From the NCBI RefSeq assembly GCF_023016065.1, contig NZ_JALKAQ010000012.1:1-64000 (forward strand): 64,000 bases of DNA, in the 5' to 3' direction. Position numbers and translations under genes: made by a program. Positions 30,028-44,504 of this stretch are shown here, piece after piece. The stretch comes from Marinobacter sp. S0848L (GTDB lineage: Bacteria > Pseudomonadota > Gammaproteobacteria > Pseudomonadales > Oleiphilaceae). Below the pieces are notes generated by a model. The model was not told the DNA's origin. It worked only from the letters and a program-made list of their open reading frames with translations, and ran no database searches. Numbering within the stretch: position 1 is the first letter of the stretch; every line of letters begins with the position of its first letter.

Positions 30028-30028
<1 letters not shown>

Positions 30029-30591
30029 TGGCAAAAATTAACCTCAGACCCTGGCGCGAAGAACTGCGCGCGGAAAAACAGAAACAATTTGTCGTGATGA
30101 TGCTGGGTGCCGTGATTATTGCGGCAGGCTTGGTGTTTTTGTGGAAAACCGATACGGACAACCGAATCGCCTACCAGCAATCACGTAATGCCTACATTGA
30201 AACTGCTACCAAGCAGCTGGACAAGCAGATCAAAGAAATTGAGAACCTCAAACGCCAACGCGATGAATTGCTCGCGCGGATGAAGGTCATTCAGGATCTT
30301 CAGGGTAAGCGCCCGGTCATTGTTCGAGTGTTTGACGAGTTGGTTCGCACACTGCCCGACGGCTTGTTCTTCACCGATCTGAAGAGGACCGGTGAGCGCC
30401 TGGATATCGTTGGCATGGCAGAGTCTAACAGCCGCATTTCCAACTTGATGCGTCAGTTTGAAGAATCCGAATGGTTTACCGGGCCGAACCTGAGCAACGT
30501 TGCGGCGGCAGATAACCGCCGTGCAGGGTACAGCCAGTTCAATCTGTCGGTTCAGCAAAAAACGCCAGAGCCCGAAGAGGAGGATAACTAA
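30028..30591 (+). CDS. pilN: Type IV pilus assembly protein PilN
   Basis: Bitopic inner-membrane protein of the alignment subcomplex. 187 residues with the cytoplasmic PilM-binding motif INLRPWREE (4-12), a membrane segment (about 24-40), a coiled coil (about 50-85) and a ferredoxin-like periplasmic domain. The TGATG and TAATG junctions with pilM and pilO show tight translational coupling. Confidence 0.95.
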
Positions 30592-31202
30592 TGAGCCTCG
30601 CGGACTCACTGAAAAGCCTTAACGAATTCGATATTAATGATCTGGATGTCAACAACGCTGGCATCTGGCCCGCGCCGATCAAGGCCATAGTGTTCCTGTT
30701 GGTGTTCGGTTTGATCTTGGGGGGCGGCTATTGGTTTTTCATCAAGGATCAGTACGCCCAGCTCGATCGGGTTGAACGAAAAGAGCAAGAGCTTAAGCAA
30801 ACCTATGAGCAGAAAGCCTACCGGGTAGCCAACCTGGAGGTGTTCAAGGCTCAGATGGTTGAAATGGAAGAAACCTTTGGTGCGCTGGTGCGCCAGTTGC
30901 CGAGTGAAACCGAGGTGCCCGGCTTGCTGGAAGATATTACCAATACAGCGCTGGGCAGTGGTTTGAGCTTGCAGGAAGTGAAACTGCAGCCGGAACGCCA
31001 GAGAGATTTCTATTCGGAGCTTCCAATCAATGTGCGGGTATCCGGGTCGTATCATGAACTGGCCTCGTTCGTCAGCAGCGTGGCCAGTTTGCCGCGTATT
31101 GTTACGCTGCACGATTTAACTATTAAACCAATCGGTGGAAATAGCGAACAGCTCGATATGCAGGTTGTCGCTCGAACCTACCGTTACCGGGCTGGAGAGT
31201 AA
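30591..31202 (+). CDS. pilO: Type IV pilus assembly protein PilO
   Basis: Partner of PilN in the periplasmic heterodimer. 203 residues: short cytoplasmic tail (1-24), membrane segment (about 26-46), coiled coil (about 50-85) and ferredoxin-like domain. Position between pilN and pilP and the fold layout identify it. Confidence 0.94.
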   Translation: MSLADSLKSLNEFDINDLDVNNAGIWPAPIKAIVFLLVFGLILGGGYWFFIKDQYAQLDRVERKEQELKQTYEQKAYRVANLEVFKAQMVEMEETFGALVRQLPSETEVPGLLEDITNTALGSGLSLQEVKLQPERQRDFYSELPINVRVSGSYHELASFVSSVASLPRIVTLHDLTIKPIGGNSEQLDMQVVARTYRYRAGE

Positions 31203-31204
31203 GC

Positions 31205-31762
31205 ATGGCAAAGAAGCATGCAGGAAAAGCCTGGCTGGGTGTGTGTCTGGCGTCGTTACTGACGGCTTGTTCCCAGGGCAATGGCTTCTCGGATTTGGAC
31301 AAGTTTATGGCGGATACCCGGGCGAAACCCCGGGGGCACGTAGAGCCCTTGCCAGAATTCAAGGCCTATGAGGCCTTCAGTTACACGGCGGCAGACCGCC
31401 GAGCTCCGTTTGAACCGCCCGTCGATGTTCAGTTGACCATGGTGGACGAAAAGCCCATTACCGACGTGGAGCCAGATCTTGATCGGCCGCGAGAGGTGCT
31501 CGAGAATTTTGATCTGAAATCGCTGAGCATGGTGGGCACGCTGGAAGGCGCTGGCGGAAGTCTTTTTGCGTTGGTGCGTGATGGTGCGTCAGGCATACAC
31601 AGAGTGCGGGTTGGTAACTACATGGGGCAAAACTATGGCCGCATTGTAGGGGTCAGTGAAACGCGCATCGAACTGATTGAAATCGTTCCGAATGGCCGGG
31701 GTGGATGGGTTGAACGCCCCCGCTCCTTGTCTTTGGATGAGGGCTCAGGAGCGGCAGGATGA
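31205..31762 (+). CDS. pilP: Type IV pilus lipoprotein PilP
   Basis: Lipoprotein linking PilNO to the PilQ secretin. 185 residues; the signal peptide ends LLTAC (Cys at about residue 22), followed by a flexible region and a beta-sandwich HR domain (about 95-175, with SMVGTLEG and HRVRVGNYMGQNYG). The stop overlaps the pilQ ATG in an ATGA junction. Confidence 0.94.
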   Translation: MAKKHAGKAWLGVCLASLLTACSQGNGFSDLDKFMADTRAKPRGHVEPLPEFKAYEAFSYTAADRRAPFEPPVDVQLTMVDEKPITDVEPDLDRPREVLENFDLKSLSMVGTLEGAGGSLFALVRDGASGIHRVRVGNYMGQNYGRIVGVSETRIELIEIVPNGRGGWVERPRSLSLDEGSGAAG

Positions 31763-33882
31763 TGTCGACAAGAAATATGCAAGAAAAAACAGATGTAGGG
31801 TCGAGGCTAGCGATGTTCAAAAAACTTAATGTCTCCGTAGGTATTATTGCCGTGGGGTTATGGAGCAGCCTGGCCAGCGCGGTCACGCTGCAAGACGTCA
31901 CGTTTTCGTCGCTGCCGGGTGAGCGCTTGGAAGTGACCATGGACTTCGACGGCACGCCACCGGAGCCAACGGGCTACACCATCGAGCGGCCGGCACGGAT
32001 TACGGTTGATCTGAAAGATACAACGAGCGGTATTAACAAACGCAGTATCCCACTGGGGTCCGGCAACGCTCAGAGTGTGACCGTGGTGGAAACCAAAGAT
32101 CGCACGCGGTTGATCTTCAACCTGATTGAGTTGGTTCCGCACGAAACGGTACGGGATAACAACTCTCTGGTGATGACGATCGGTGGCGCTGGGTCCGGGG
32201 CGTCAGCGTCAGCGGCAGTAACCTCCAGCGCACAACAAACGTCTGCGTCTGCACCATCTGGAACAAATGCGCTGGCGGGCATCGATTTCCGTCGCGGAAA
32301 AGCCGGCGAAGGCCGTGTGATTGTCGATTTGGGCAGCAGCTCTTCCGCGGTGAACCTGACCGAGCTGGGAGGACGCATTCGCCTGACTATGCCCGATCTT
32401 GACGTGCCTGTTGATTTGCGCCGCAGATTGGATGTGACGGACTTTGCAACGCCTGTCACCCGTATCGATACTTTTGTGGAAGACGGAAATGCGGTGGTAG
32501 AGATTCGTCCGGAAGGGGATTACGACTACATTGCCTACCAGTCTGGTCGCGAGTTCACGGTTAGCGTGGAAGAGATCTCTCAGGAAGAAGCGGAAACCCG
32601 TCGTGAAGAAAAATTCCCGTATTCCGGCGAGAAGCTGTCTCTTAACTTCCAGGACATCGAAGTGCGCTCGGTGCTGCAGTTGATTGCTGACTTCACCGGC
32701 TTGAACCTGGTTGCCAGTGACACCGTGGGTGGCAGTATCACACTGCGTTTGCAAAACGTGCCCTGGGATCAGGCGCTGGATCTGATTTTGAAAACCAAAG
32801 GTCTGGATAAGCGGCAGATTGGTAACGTGCTTCTGGTCGCGCCGGCTGAAGAAATTGCAGCCCGTGAGAAGCTGGAGCTGGAAACCAATAAGCAGATTGC
32901 TGAACTGGCGCCGGTTCGACTCGATATTATTCAGGTGAACTACGCGAAGGCCGACGAAATTGTTAGCTTGATCCAAGCTGACGCCGAGTTGATCTCATCG
33001 CGAGGTTTTGTGTCATCGGATAAGCGCACCAACACCATTACCGTGCGTGAAACCGCGGATAAGCTCGAAGAAATTCGTCGTCTGGTCAGCACGTGGGACG
33101 TGCCCGTACGTCAGGTGTCTATCGAAGCTCGGATTGTCCGCGCACAGACCAACGTGGCCGAAGATCTGGGTGTTCGTTGGGGCGGTGCCGCCTACGATGT
33201 GAGTGGCGACGATGTGATTACGGTTGGTGGGTCTTTGGGGACTCTCAGTGAAGCTCGTGATGCCGCCAGTGGTGGTAGTAATACGATTTCATTCCCGGGC
33301 GCACTGGGTGTGGATCTTGGTGTGAGCGGTGAAGGTGCATCGTCTTTCGCGATCGGCTGGGGCAGTGACGACTTCCTGGTAGACCTGGAGCTTTCGGCAC
33401 TGGAAAGCGATGGTCGTGCCGAAGTGGTTTCACAGCCACGGGTTGTTACGGCGGACCGCCAGAGCGCGTCGATCAAGTCCGGTGAGGAAATTCCTTACCA
33501 AGAGGCCTCTTCAAGCGGCGCGACATCTGTGTCGTTCAAGGAAGCCGTGCTTTCGTTGGAAGTAACGCCACAGATTACCCCGGATGATAAGATCATTATG
33601 GATCTGATTGTGAATCAGGATTCCCGTGGTGAGGTGACTGCAGGCATTCCTTCGATCAACACGAACGAAGTGACCACACAGGTGCTGGTTGCAAACGGTG
33701 AAACGGTGGTTCTCGGTGGTATCTTCCAGTCAGAAGTAGCTACTCAAACGACCAAAACGCCGTTCCTGGGTGACATTCCATATCTGGGCCGCTTGTTTAA
33801 GCGCACCGAGCATGTGGATGAGCGCAGTGAATTGCTGATCTTCATCACGCCGAAGATCATCAAGAGCGATTTGATCCAGTAA
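31759..33882 (+). CDS. pilQ: Type IV pilus secretin PilQ
   Basis: Outer-membrane channel for the pilus fibre. 707 residues if begun at ATG 31759, which overlaps pilP. ATG 31813 (MFKKLN), preceded by GAGG, would put the signal peptide at the very N-terminus and may be the true start. Two AMIN domains (about 45-150 and 175-275), secretin N domains from about 300 (LNFQDIEVRSVLQLIADFTGLN), and the C-terminal secretin pore with VPVRQVSIEARIV near 450 and VVLGGIF near 655. Confidence 0.95.
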   Translation: MMSTRNMQEKTDVGSRLAMFKKLNVSVGIIAVGLWSSLASAVTLQDVTFSSLPGERLEVTMDFDGTPPEPTGYTIERPARITVDLKDTTSGINKRSIPLGSGNAQSVTVVETKDRTRLIFNLIELVPHETVRDNNSLVMTIGGAGSGASASAAVTSSAQQTSASAPSGTNALAGIDFRRGKAGEGRVIVDLGSSSSAVNLTELGGRIRLTMPDLDVPVDLRRRLDVTDFATPVTRIDTFVEDGNAVVEIRPEGDYDYIAYQSGREFTVSVEEISQEEAETRREEKFPYSGEKLSLNFQDIEVRSVLQLIADFTGLNLVASDTVGGSITLRLQNVPWDQALDLILKTKGLDKRQIGNVLLVAPAEEIAAREKLELETNKQIAELAPVRLDIIQVNYAKADEIVSLIQADAELISSRGFVSSDKRTNTITVRETADKLEEIRRLVSTWDVPVRQVSIEARIVRAQTNVAEDLGVRWGGAAYDVSGDDVITVGGSLGTLSEARDAASGGSNTISFPGALGVDLGVSGEGASSFAIGWGSDDFLVDLELSALESDGRAEVVSQPRVVTADRQSASIKSGEEIPYQEASSSGATSVSFKEAVLSLEVTPQITPDDKIIMDLIVNQDSRGEVTAGIPSINTNEVTTQVLVANGETVVLGGIFQSEVATQTTKTPFLGDIPYLGRLFKRTEHVDERSELLIFITPKIIKSDLIQ

Positions 33883-33897
33883 TCGGGTCAGAGCCTG

Positions 33898-33928
33898 AAA
33901 GCCGCCGCTGATACCGGCGGCTTTTTTG
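33898..33928 (+). terminator. Terminator of the pilMNOPQ operon
   Basis: AAAGCCGCCG, a 7-base loop and CGGCGGCTTTTTT lie 15 bp past the pilQ stop. It separates the pilus operon from aroKB. Confidence 0.9.
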
Positions 33929-34008
33929 TGTCTGTGGCTCGCCAAGGTTATGGATTGGTCCGCCCTGTGCTATTCTCATCCGCCTGAAAAATTGTTGAGC
34001 GGAAAGTT

Positions 34009-34599
34009 ATGTCTTTGCCCAAACGCGTTGTTCTGGTTGGGCCCATGGGGGCCGGAAAAAGCACTATCGGCCGTTTGCTTGCCAAAGAACTCGGTTACCG
34101 TTTTTTGGATTCGGACCGGGTTATCGAGGAGCGCTGCGGGGCAAACATCCCTTGGATTTTTGATGTCGAAGGCGAGGCGGGCTTTCGTCAAAGGGAGACG
34201 GCCATGCTCGACGAGATGACTGCAGAAACCGACGTGGTGTTGGCAACCGGTGGTGGGGCTGTGATGCGCCCGGAAAACCACCCGTTATTGCGCGAGAATG
34301 CGGTGGTTGTCTATTTGAAAACGTCGATAGAGCAACAAGTTGAGCGTACACGAAAAGATCGCAATCGTCCCCTTCTGCAAAACGATGATCCGGAAGGGGT
34401 GTTACGAAAGCTGTTTGCGGTTAGGGACCCTCTGTATACCCAGTTGGCCGATATCGTAATGTACACCGACCGGAAAAGCCCCCGGCTTGTGGTGCGGCAA
34501 TTGGTGAACAGAATCAGTCCGAAAACCCCACGGCATAGAAGGCAAAGACGGAAGGAAGGTCGTCAGCATGTACAAGGTACTGAAAGAACTCAAAGTTGA
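34009..34599 (+). CDS. aroK: Shikimate kinase
   Basis: Phosphorylates shikimate in the aromatic amino acid pathway. 196 residues with P-loop [12 protein letters not shown] near residue 12, the shikimate-binding D-S-D and R-x-x-E segments, GGGA near 82, and the lid RDRNRPLL region near 117. The last ~25 residues are unusually basic ([11 protein letters not shown]) and run 32 bp into aroB, so the two genes overlap and are coupled. Confidence 0.95.
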   Translation: MSLPKRVVLVGPMGAGKSTIGRLLAKELGYRFLDSDRVIEERCGANIPWIFDVEGEAGFRQRETAMLDEMTAETDVVLATGGGAVMRPENHPLLRENAVVVYLKTSIEQQVERTRKDRNRPLLQNDDPEGVLRKLFAVRDPLYTQLADIVMYTDRKSPRLVVRQLVNRISPKTPRHRRQRRKEGRQHVQGTERTQS

Positions 34600-35656
34600 T
34601 CTTGGTGAGCGCAGCTACCCCATCGTGATTGGTTCGGGGTTGCTGGGTTCGTACGATCTGACGCCCTGGGTGGGTGGTGGTCAGGTGATGATTGTCACTA
34701 ACGACACGGTTGCGCCACTGTATCTGGAAAAAACGAAAGCGTGTTTTCCGGGAAAGCAGATTGATGTGGTGACGCTGCCAGATGGCGAAGCCCATAAAAA
34801 CTGGCAAACCCTGAATCTTATCTTCGACGGTCTGCTGGAAAATCGTCACACCCGCCATACAACTATTGCAGCGCTAGGTGGCGGCGTGGTCGGCGACATG
34901 GCAGGTTTCGCTGCAGCGTGTTACCAGCGTGGAGTGCCCTTTATTCAGATTCCGACTACATTGTTGTCGCAGGTGGATTCGTCGGTTGGCGGAAAAACCG
35001 GCATCAATCACCCTCTGGGCAAGAATATGGTGGGCGCGTTCCATCAGCCGCAAGCCGTTTTGATTGATACCGATACGCTTGGCACCCTGCCGGCCAGAGA
35101 AGTGTCTGCGGGCCTGGCCGAAGTGATCAAGTACGGTTTGATTCGCGCGCCGCAATTCCTGGATTGGCTTGAAGGCAACATGGATGCGCTCAGATCTTTG
35201 GATACGGCGGCCTTGGGTGAGGCGATTTATCGCTCCTGTGAGTGTAAGGCGGAAGTGGTGTCGCTGGACGAAAAAGAAGGCGGGTTGCGCGCCATTCTAA
35301 ATCTCGGACATACCTTCGGGCATGCAATCGAAACCTTTGCCGGTTACGGAAACTGGCTACACGGGGAAGCGGTTGGCACTGGCATGATGATGGCGACCGA
35401 TTTGTCTGCGCGCGAAGGGTACGTTTCTGAAGCAGACAAAGACCGTGCTGACGCCCTGATTCGGAGCGCTGGTCTGCCTGACAAGGCACCCGCAGGAATG
35501 TCGGAAGAAGATTTCATGAGGCTGATGGCTGTGGACAAGAAAAATGTCGATGGGCAAATCCGTTTGGTGCTGATGCGCGCATTGGGTGATGCTTGGGTGA
35601 CAGCAGACTACAAGCCCGAGAACTTGCGAGCGACCTTGAACGCGTTTTTCAGCTAA
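34568..35656 (+). CDS. aroB: 3-dehydroquinate synthase
   Basis: NAD-dependent cyclisation of DAHP, second step of the shikimate pathway. 362 residues with [11 protein letters not shown] near residue 105, the [19 protein letters not shown] block near 137 and the metal-binding GHTFGHAIE near 247. It starts inside the 3' end of aroK. The order aroK-aroB-damX-gltB is as in Pseudomonas. Confidence 0.97.
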   Translation: MYKVLKELKVDLGERSYPIVIGSGLLGSYDLTPWVGGGQVMIVTNDTVAPLYLEKTKACFPGKQIDVVTLPDGEAHKNWQTLNLIFDGLLENRHTRHTTIAALGGGVVGDMAGFAAACYQRGVPFIQIPTTLLSQVDSSVGGKTGINHPLGKNMVGAFHQPQAVLIDTDTLGTLPAREVSAGLAEVIKYGLIRAPQFLDWLEGNMDALRSLDTAALGEAIYRSCECKAEVVSLDEKEGGLRAILNLGHTFGHAIETFAGYGNWLHGEAVGTGMMMATDLSAREGYVSEADKDRADALIRSAGLPDKAPAGMSEEDFMRLMAVDKKNVDGQIRLVLMRALGDAWVTADYKPENLRATLNAFFS

Positions 35657-35696
35657 CCGAATGGCTATCCATAAAACAATAAGACAAGGATGAAGT

Positions 35697-37136
<1,440 letters not shown>

Positions 37137-37201
37137 AGCCGTGAAAGTGCACTCATGTGGTGCACGCTTTCTCCGCGTGTGACGAAAAATTTAAAAAGTT
37201 C

Positions 37202-37229
37202 TTGCCTGCTCGTTTTTCGTACGTATAAT
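37202..37229 (+). promoter_or_regulatory. Probable sigma-70 promoter of gltBD
   Basis: TTGCCT (37202-37207) and a perfect TATAAT (37224-37229) with a 16-bp spacer lie about 94 bp upstream of the gltB start. An imperfect hairpin with GTGCAC arms (37147-37165) just before it may end the damX transcript, though it has no U-run. Confidence 0.55.
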
Positions 37230-37322
37230 CCCTTCCCCCTTTTTTAAAGTGTCAGCTCATTTTGTGCACTACGGTGGTGCGAAGTGGGGTGGCGGGAATG
37301 GTTTTTACGTGAGAGAACGCTT

Positions 37323-40300
37323 ATGACGACAGGCTTGTATCATCCCGATGAATTCAGGGACAACTGCGGTTTTGGCCTGATAGCCCACATGAAGGGCGAG
37401 GTTAGCCATAAGCTGTTGGAAACAGCTATTGAATCACTCACCTGCATGACCCACCGGGGAGGCATCGCTGCCGACGGGAAGACCGGTGACGGTTGTGGCC
37501 TGCTCTTGCAGAGTCCTAAGGCCTTCCTGGTCAAAGCTGCTGAAGCAGCGTTCGGAAAAAAACCTGGCGACTTATTTGCAGTTGGCCAGGTTTTTTTAGC
37601 CCAAGAGGAAGGTAAAGCGGCCGCTGGTCGTGCTGCTGTTGAGCAAAGATTGACCGAGCAAGGGCTGGACATCATGGGGTGGCGCGAAGTGCCCGTTGAT
37701 GACAGCTGTCTGGGGCCGATGGCGAAAGATTGTTTGCCCCGCATTGAACAGGTGTTTGTTGAGCCCGGCGATAAAAACGAGAAAGAGTTTGCGATCAGCT
37801 TGTTCCTTGGCCGTCGGTACGCCGAGCGAGACATGGCTGACGATTCCGAGTTTTACATCTGTAGTCTTTCTCATCGCACATTGGCCTATAAGGGCCTGAT
37901 GATGCCGGCCGATCTGGCCAACTTCTATAAAGACCTGGGTGACCCGGATCTGGAAACCGCTATCTGCGTTTTTCACCAGCGTTTCTCTACCAATACTATG
38001 CCTAAATGGCCGCTGGCTCAGCCGTTCCGCTATCTTGCTCACAACGGTGAAATCAACACCGTTGATGGTAACCGGAACTGGGCGATCGCCCGTGCTGCTA
38101 AGTTCAGCTCTCCGGATCTTCCGGATCTGCAAACCTTGCAGCCGCTGGTCAATCTGGCCGGTTCGGATTCGTCCAGCATGGATAACATGCTGGAAATCCT
38201 GCTGGCGGGTGGCGTTGATCTGTTCCGTGCCGTGCGAATGATGATTCCGCCGGCCTGGCAGAACGTCGATACTATGGATTCGGATCTGCGTGCTTTTTAT
38301 GAGTACAACTCCATGCACATGGAGCCCTGGGATGGTCCGGCGGGTCTGGTAATGTCTGACGGTCGCTATGCGCTGTGTATGCTGGACCGGAACGGCTTGC
38401 GCCCGGCGCGCTGGGTGATCACGAAAGACGATTTCATCACGTTGGCGTCGGAAGTGGGTACTTACGATTACGCGCCGTCTGATGTTGTGGCCAAAGGCCG
38501 GGTCGGTCCGGGCCAAATGCTGGCCATCGATACCGATACCGGTGAGGTTCTGCACACACCAGATATCGATGAACGCTTGAAAAATGCCCAGCCGTATCGC
38601 CGTTGGTTGAAAGAAAACGCGTTACGGGTTGAGTCCACGCTTTATCAGGAGTCTCCGGAATTCAAATTGATGGAGCCGGACGAGCTGCTGGTTCAACAGA
38701 AGATGTTTAACGTTTCTTTCGAAGAACGTGATCAGGTGCTTCGTCCGCTGGCTGAAGGTGCTCAGGAAGCTGTTGGCTCCATGGGTGACGACACGCCCAT
38801 GGCTGTGCTTTCAAGCAAAGTTCGGCACGTTGCGGACTATTTCCGCCAAAAGTTTGCGCAGGTGACCAATCCGCCGATCGACCCCTTGCGTGAAACCATC
38901 GTGATGTCGCTCGAAACCTGTTTGGGTGCAGAGCGCAACGTTTTTGAAGAAACTGCCGAACACGCCGACCGGGTCATTCTGACTACGCCGGTGTTGTCGC
39001 CCGCGAAGTTTCTCCGACTGACCAATAACCAGCGTCCCGGTTTTGAAGTTGGCCGAGTGGCTCTGAGCTACCGTCCGGAAGAAGGCTTGGAGCAGGCCAT
39101 CATTCGCGTGTGCGAAGAATCCGCAGCCGCGGTTCGTGATGGCAAAGTGCTGCTGATTCTGAGCGACAAGGATCTGGTGGAAGGCGAGCTGCCGGTAAAT
39201 GCGTTGATGGCTACTGCAGCGGTTCATCACCACCTGTCAGCAAACGGTTTGCGTTGCGATACCAACCTCATTGTTGAAAGTGGCTGGGTGCGTGACCCGC
39301 ATCATTTCGCTGTGCTGTTTGGTTTTGGCGCGACAGCCGTGTACCCCTACCTGGCGTATCAGGTGATGAACGATCTGATTCGCACCGGTGAGCTGGTGAT
39401 GGATCCCATCGAAGCCAAGAACAATTACCGCAAGGGTATCAATAAAGGCCTGCTAAAAATCTTGTCCAAGATGGGCATTTCTACCATTGCTTCATACCGC
39501 GGTGCGCAGTTGTTTGAAGCGATTGGCCTGGCTGACAACGTGGTGGACCTGTGCTTCAAAGGTGTGCCCAGCCGCATTCAGGGGGCGGACTTTGGTGATT
39601 TTCAGCAAGATCAGGAGCTGCTGGCCTCTGTCGCCTGGAAACCTCGTAAACCGCTGTCGCCCGGTGGTGTACTGAAGTACATCCACGGTCAGGAATACCA
39701 TGCATTCAACCCGGATGTCGTGGGTAAGCTTCAGGATGCGGTCATCAGCGGCGACTACGGTCAGTACCGCGAATACGCAAGTCTGGTGAATGAGCGTCCG
39801 GTTGCAACCCTGCGTGACTTGCTGGTGTTAAAGAAGGGCGTTCAGTCTGTAGATCTAGCTGACGTTGAACCTGTGGAAAACATCTTCCCGCGCTTCGACT
39901 CAGCCGCTATGTCGTTGGGGGCGCTGTCTCCGGAAGCGCACGAGGCTCTGGCGGTGGCCATGAATACTCTCGGTGGTCGCTCCAACTCCGGTGAGGGCGG
40001 TGAAGACCCGGCGCGCTACGGCACTAACAAGCGTTCCAAGATCAAGCAAGTGGCGTCCGGCCGTTTCGGTGTTACTGCCGAGTACCTGCGCAGTGCCGAC
40101 GTTATGCAGATCAAAGTTGCTCAGGGTGCCAAGCCGGGTGAAGGTGGTCAGCTACCGGGTGGCAAGGTGAACGACCTGATTGCCCGTTTGCGGTACTCGG
40201 TGCCGGGCGTGACGTTGATTTCACCGCCGCCGCACCACGATATTTACTCGATTGAAGACTTGGCTCAGCTGATCTTTGACTTGAAGCAGGTTAACCCTGA

Positions 40301-41771
40301 AGCGTTGGTGTCGGTGAAGCTGGTGTCCGAGCCGGGTGTCGGCACCATCGCAGCCGGTGTGGCCAAGGCTTACGCCGATCTGATTACGGTGTCCGGTTAC
40401 GACGGTGGTACAGCGGCCAGCCCGTTGACCTCCATTCGTTACGCGGGTTCGCCGTGGGAGCTTGGTTTGACCGAAACCCAGCAGGCACTTCGCGCCAACG
40501 ACTTGCGCGGCAAGATTCGCCTGCAAACAGACGGCGGCATCAAAACCGGTCTGGATGTGGTGAAAGCCGCTATTCTGGGGGCCGAAAGCTTCGGTTTTGG
40601 GACCACGCCAATGGTTGCGCTGGGTTGTAAGTACCTGCGTATTTGTCACCTGAACAACTGTGCGACCGGTGTTGCTACTCAGAACGATTACCTGCGCGAA
40701 GAGCACTTCAAAGGCACCGTCGAGATGGCGATGAACTTCTTCCGCTTTGTTGCTGAGGAAACCCGCGAGTGGATGGCCAAACTGGGCGTTCGCAGCATGG
40801 AGGAACTGGTGGGGCGTGTAGATCTACTGGAGCGCCTGCCGGGTAATACCGAGCGTCAGAAGAAGCTGGACCTGACCCGTCTGCTGGAAAACGATCATAT
40901 TCCGGCCGATAAGCCTCAGACCTGCCAGGTAGAGCGCAACGTACCGTTCGATCAAGGCCAGTTGGCTGAGCAGATCGTGAAAGATACGGCCGCTGCCTTG
41001 AACGAAAAGTCCGGTGGCGCCTGGACCTACAAGGTGACCAACTGTGACCGTTCTATTGGCGCCCGTTTGTCCGGTGAAATCGCCGCGCGGTATGGCAACA
41101 AAGGCATGTCAGATGCTCCGATTACCCTCGATCTGACGGGTACGGCCGGCCAGAGCTTCGGTGTGTGGAACGTGGGCGGTCTGAACATGGTTCTGCACGG
41201 CGATGCCAATGACTACGTGGGCAAAGGTATGACCGGCGGTAAGCTGGTGATCAAACCGCCCCGTGGCAGTGATTTCAAAACCCAGGAAACGTCCATCGTC
41301 GGCAATACCTGCTTGTACGGCGCGACTGGCGGCAAGTTGTTTGCCGCGGGTACAGCGGGTGAGCGCTTTGCGGTCCGCAACTCCGGCGCTCACGCGGTTG
41401 TGGAAGGCGCTGGCGATCACTGCTGCGAATACATGACTGGCGGCTTGGTGACGGTTCTGGGTGAAACAGGCTACAACTTCGGTGCGGGTATGACCGGTGG
41501 TTTCGCCTACGTTCTGGACCTGGATAACACCTTTGTCGACAAGTACAACCACGAGTTGGTTGAGATTCAGCGTATTGCACGAGAAGACATGGAAGCCTAC
41601 AGAAACCACCTGCGCGGTGTGATTCGTGAGCACATTTCCGAAACCGGAAGTGCTTGGGCGGAACATCTTCTGGAGGATTTCGACGATTACATCAACCGGT
41701 TCTGGCTAGTTAAACCAAAGGCCGCCAACTTGCGCAGCCTGTTGGCCAGTACCCGAGCCCGCCCGGAGTAA
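37323..41771 (+). CDS. gltB: Glutamate synthase large (alpha) subunit
   Basis: Makes glutamate from glutamine and 2-oxoglutarate with GltD. 1482 residues. ATG 37323 gives a short propeptide of 14 residues before Cys15 in [10 protein letters not shown], the amidotransferase nucleophile exposed by processing. Domains in order: class II glutamine amidotransferase (about 15-420), central domain, FMN-binding synthase domain (about 850-1210, [30 protein letters not shown]) with the 3Fe-4S cysteine cluster near [12 protein letters not shown], and a C-terminal beta-helix (GXGXG repeats from about 1260). An upstream GTG-like extension to 37284 is rejected. Confidence 0.97.
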   Translation: MTTGLYHPDEFRDNCGFGLIAHMKGEVSHKLLETAIESLTCMTHRGGIAADGKTGDGCGLLLQSPKAFLVKAAEAAFGKKPGDLFAVGQVFLAQEEGKAAAGRAAVEQRLTEQGLDIMGWREVPVDDSCLGPMAKDCLPRIEQVFVEPGDKNEKEFAISLFLGRRYAERDMADDSEFYICSLSHRTLAYKGLMMPADLANFYKDLGDPDLETAICVFHQRFSTNTMPKWPLAQPFRYLAHNGEINTVDGNRNWAIARAAKFSSPDLPDLQTLQPLVNLAGSDSSSMDNMLEILLAGGVDLFRAVRMMIPPAWQNVDTMDSDLRAFYEYNSMHMEPWDGPAGLVMSDGRYALCMLDRNGLRPARWVITKDDFITLASEVGTYDYAPSDVVAKGRVGPGQMLAIDTDTGEVLHTPDIDERLKNAQPYRRWLKENALRVESTLYQESPEFKLMEPDELLVQQKMFNVSFEERDQVLRPLAEGAQEAVGSMGDDTPMAVLSSKVRHVADYFRQKFAQVTNPPIDPLRETIVMSLETCLGAERNVFEETAEHADRVILTTPVLSPAKFLRLTNNQRPGFEVGRVALSYRPEEGLEQAIIRVCEESAAAVRDGKVLLILSDKDLVEGELPVNALMATAAVHHHLSANGLRCDTNLIVESGWVRDPHHFAVLFGFGATAVYPYLAYQVMNDLIRTGELVMDPIEAKNNYRKGINKGLLKILSKMGISTIASYRGAQLFEAIGLADNVVDLCFKGVPSRIQGADFGDFQQDQELLASVAWKPRKPLSPGGVLKYIHGQEYHAFNPDVVGKLQDAVISGDYGQYREYASLVNERPVATLRDLLVLKKGVQSVDLADVEPVENIFPRFDSAAMSLGALSPEAHEALAVAMNTLGGRSNSGEGGEDPARYGTNKRSKIKQVASGRFGVTAEYLRSADVMQIKVAQGAKPGEGGQLPGGKVNDLIARLRYSVPGVTLISPPPHHDIYSIEDLAQLIFDLKQVNPEALVSVKLVSEPGVGTIAAGVAKAYADLITVSGYDGGTAASPLTSIRYAGSPWELGLTETQQALRANDLRGKIRLQTDGGIKTGLDVVKAAILGAESFGFGTTPMVALGCKYLRICHLNNCATGVATQNDYLREEHFKGTVEMAMNFFRFVAEETREWMAKLGVRSMEELVGRVDLLERLPGNTERQKKLDLTRLLENDHIPADKPQTCQVERNVPFDQGQLAEQIVKDTAAALNEKSGGAWTYKVTNCDRSIGARLSGEIAARYGNKGMSDAPITLDLTGTAGQSFGVWNVGGLNMVLHGDANDYVGKGMTGGKLVIKPPRGSDFKTQETSIVGNTCLYGATGGKLFAAGTAGERFAVRNSGAHAVVEGAGDHCCEYMTGGLVTVLGETGYNFGAGMTGGFAYVLDLDNTFVDKYNHELVEIQRIAREDMEAYRNHLRGVIREHISETGSAWAEHLLEDFDDYINRFWLVKPKAANLRSLLASTRARPE

Positions 41772-41789
41772 TCGCCGGGAAAACTGTGA

Positions 41790-43265
<1,476 letters not shown>

Positions 43266-43287
43266 GTAAAAGCTTGATCGGTGTCAG

Positions 43288-43323
43288 AAGGGCGGCTTCC
43301 TAAGGGAAAGCCGCCCTTTTTTA
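43288..43323 (+). terminator. Terminator of gltBD
   Basis: AAGGGCGGCTT and AAGCCGCCCTT with a 9-base loop, followed by six T. It lies 22 bp past the gltD stop. Confidence 0.92.
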
Positions 43324-43390
43324 TTGGCGCAAACGGGGTATCATTGGCACCCATTGTCTCTGACCCATAAACGATGAGAAGACTGAAACT

Positions 43391-44458
43391 ATGACTGAGT
43401 TGAAGAACGATCGCTTCCTGCGCGCCCTGATGCGCCAGCCTGTGGACCGTACCCCGGTGTGGATGATGCGTCAGGCGGGCCGTTACCTGCCGGAGTACCG
43501 CGCAACCCGGGCCCAGGCGGGTGACTTCCTCAGTCTGTGCAAGAACACGCCGTTGGCCTGCGAAGTAACCCTGCAGCCATTGGAGCGTTATCCGTTGGAC
43601 GCGGCGATTTTGTTCTCTGATATCCTGACCATTCCCGATGCGCTGGGGCTTGGTTTGTATTTCGAAACCGGCGAAGGTCCGAAGTTCCGCAAAGTAATCC
43701 GCTCGGAAGCCGATGTAGACGCACTGCCAAACATCAAGGCGGAGTCTGATCTGGATTATGTGATGAATGCGGTATCGACCATTCGCCGTGAATTGAATGG
43801 CCGTGTTCCGTTGATTGGTTTCTCTGGTAGCCCGTGGACACTGGCGACTTATATGGTTGAGGGTGGTTCTTCGAAGGATTTCCGCGAAACCAAGAAGTTG
43901 GCGTACGGTCAGCCGGAAGTGATGCATCGCTTGCTGGATCACTTAGCGGATTCGGTGATTGACTACTTGAACGGCCAGATCAAAGCCGGTGCTCAGGCGG
44001 TTCAGATTTTTGATACCTGGGGTGGCGTGCTGAGCGGTTGGGCGTATGAAGAGTTCTCCCTGCGCTATATGAAGAAGATTGTAGACGGGCTGATTCGTGA
44101 AAACGAAGGTCGCCGTGTACCGGTGATTCTGTTTACCAAGAATGGTGGCCAGTGGCTGGAGTCGATTGCCGATACTGGTTGTGATGCGGTTGGTCTGGAC
44201 TGGACCACGGACATCGGCAATGCTCGTGCGCGAGTGGGTGATCGGGTTGCTCTGCAGGGCAACATGGATCCGACTATGTTGTATGCGCCTAAGAAGCGTA
44301 TCCGTGAGGAGGTGGAAGATATTCTGTCTCGTTACGGGCAGGGCACTGGACACATCTTCAACCTGGGTCACGGTATTACACCGGAAGTGGATCCGGAGCA
44401 TGCTGGGGCGTTCATTGAGGCGGTTGTGGAGCTGAGTGGCAAGTACCATCAGCAGTAA
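43391..44458 (+). CDS. hemE: Uroporphyrinogen decarboxylase
   Basis: Decarboxylates the four acetate side chains of uroporphyrinogen III to coproporphyrinogen III. 355 residues with the substrate-binding [18 protein letters not shown] region near residue 20 and [17 protein letters not shown] near 142. Single gene, 133 bp after gltD and followed by element D. Matches the gltD-hemE order in Pseudomonas. Confidence 0.97.
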   Translation: MTELKNDRFLRALMRQPVDRTPVWMMRQAGRYLPEYRATRAQAGDFLSLCKNTPLACEVTLQPLERYPLDAAILFSDILTIPDALGLGLYFETGEGPKFRKVIRSEADVDALPNIKAESDLDYVMNAVSTIRRELNGRVPLIGFSGSPWTLATYMVEGGSSKDFRETKKLAYGQPEVMHRLLDHLADSVIDYLNGQIKAGAQAVQIFDTWGGVLSGWAYEEFSLRYMKKIVDGLIRENEGRRVPVILFTKNGGQWLESIADTGCDAVGLDWTTDIGNARARVGDRVALQGNMDPTMLYAPKKRIREEVEDILSRYGQGTGHIFNLGHGITPEVDPEHAGAFIEAVVELSGKYHQQ

Positions 44459-44504
44459 TTAAGTTCCGGAGATAGTCGTCCTCTAGATTGCGAGTGTGGT
44501 GCTA

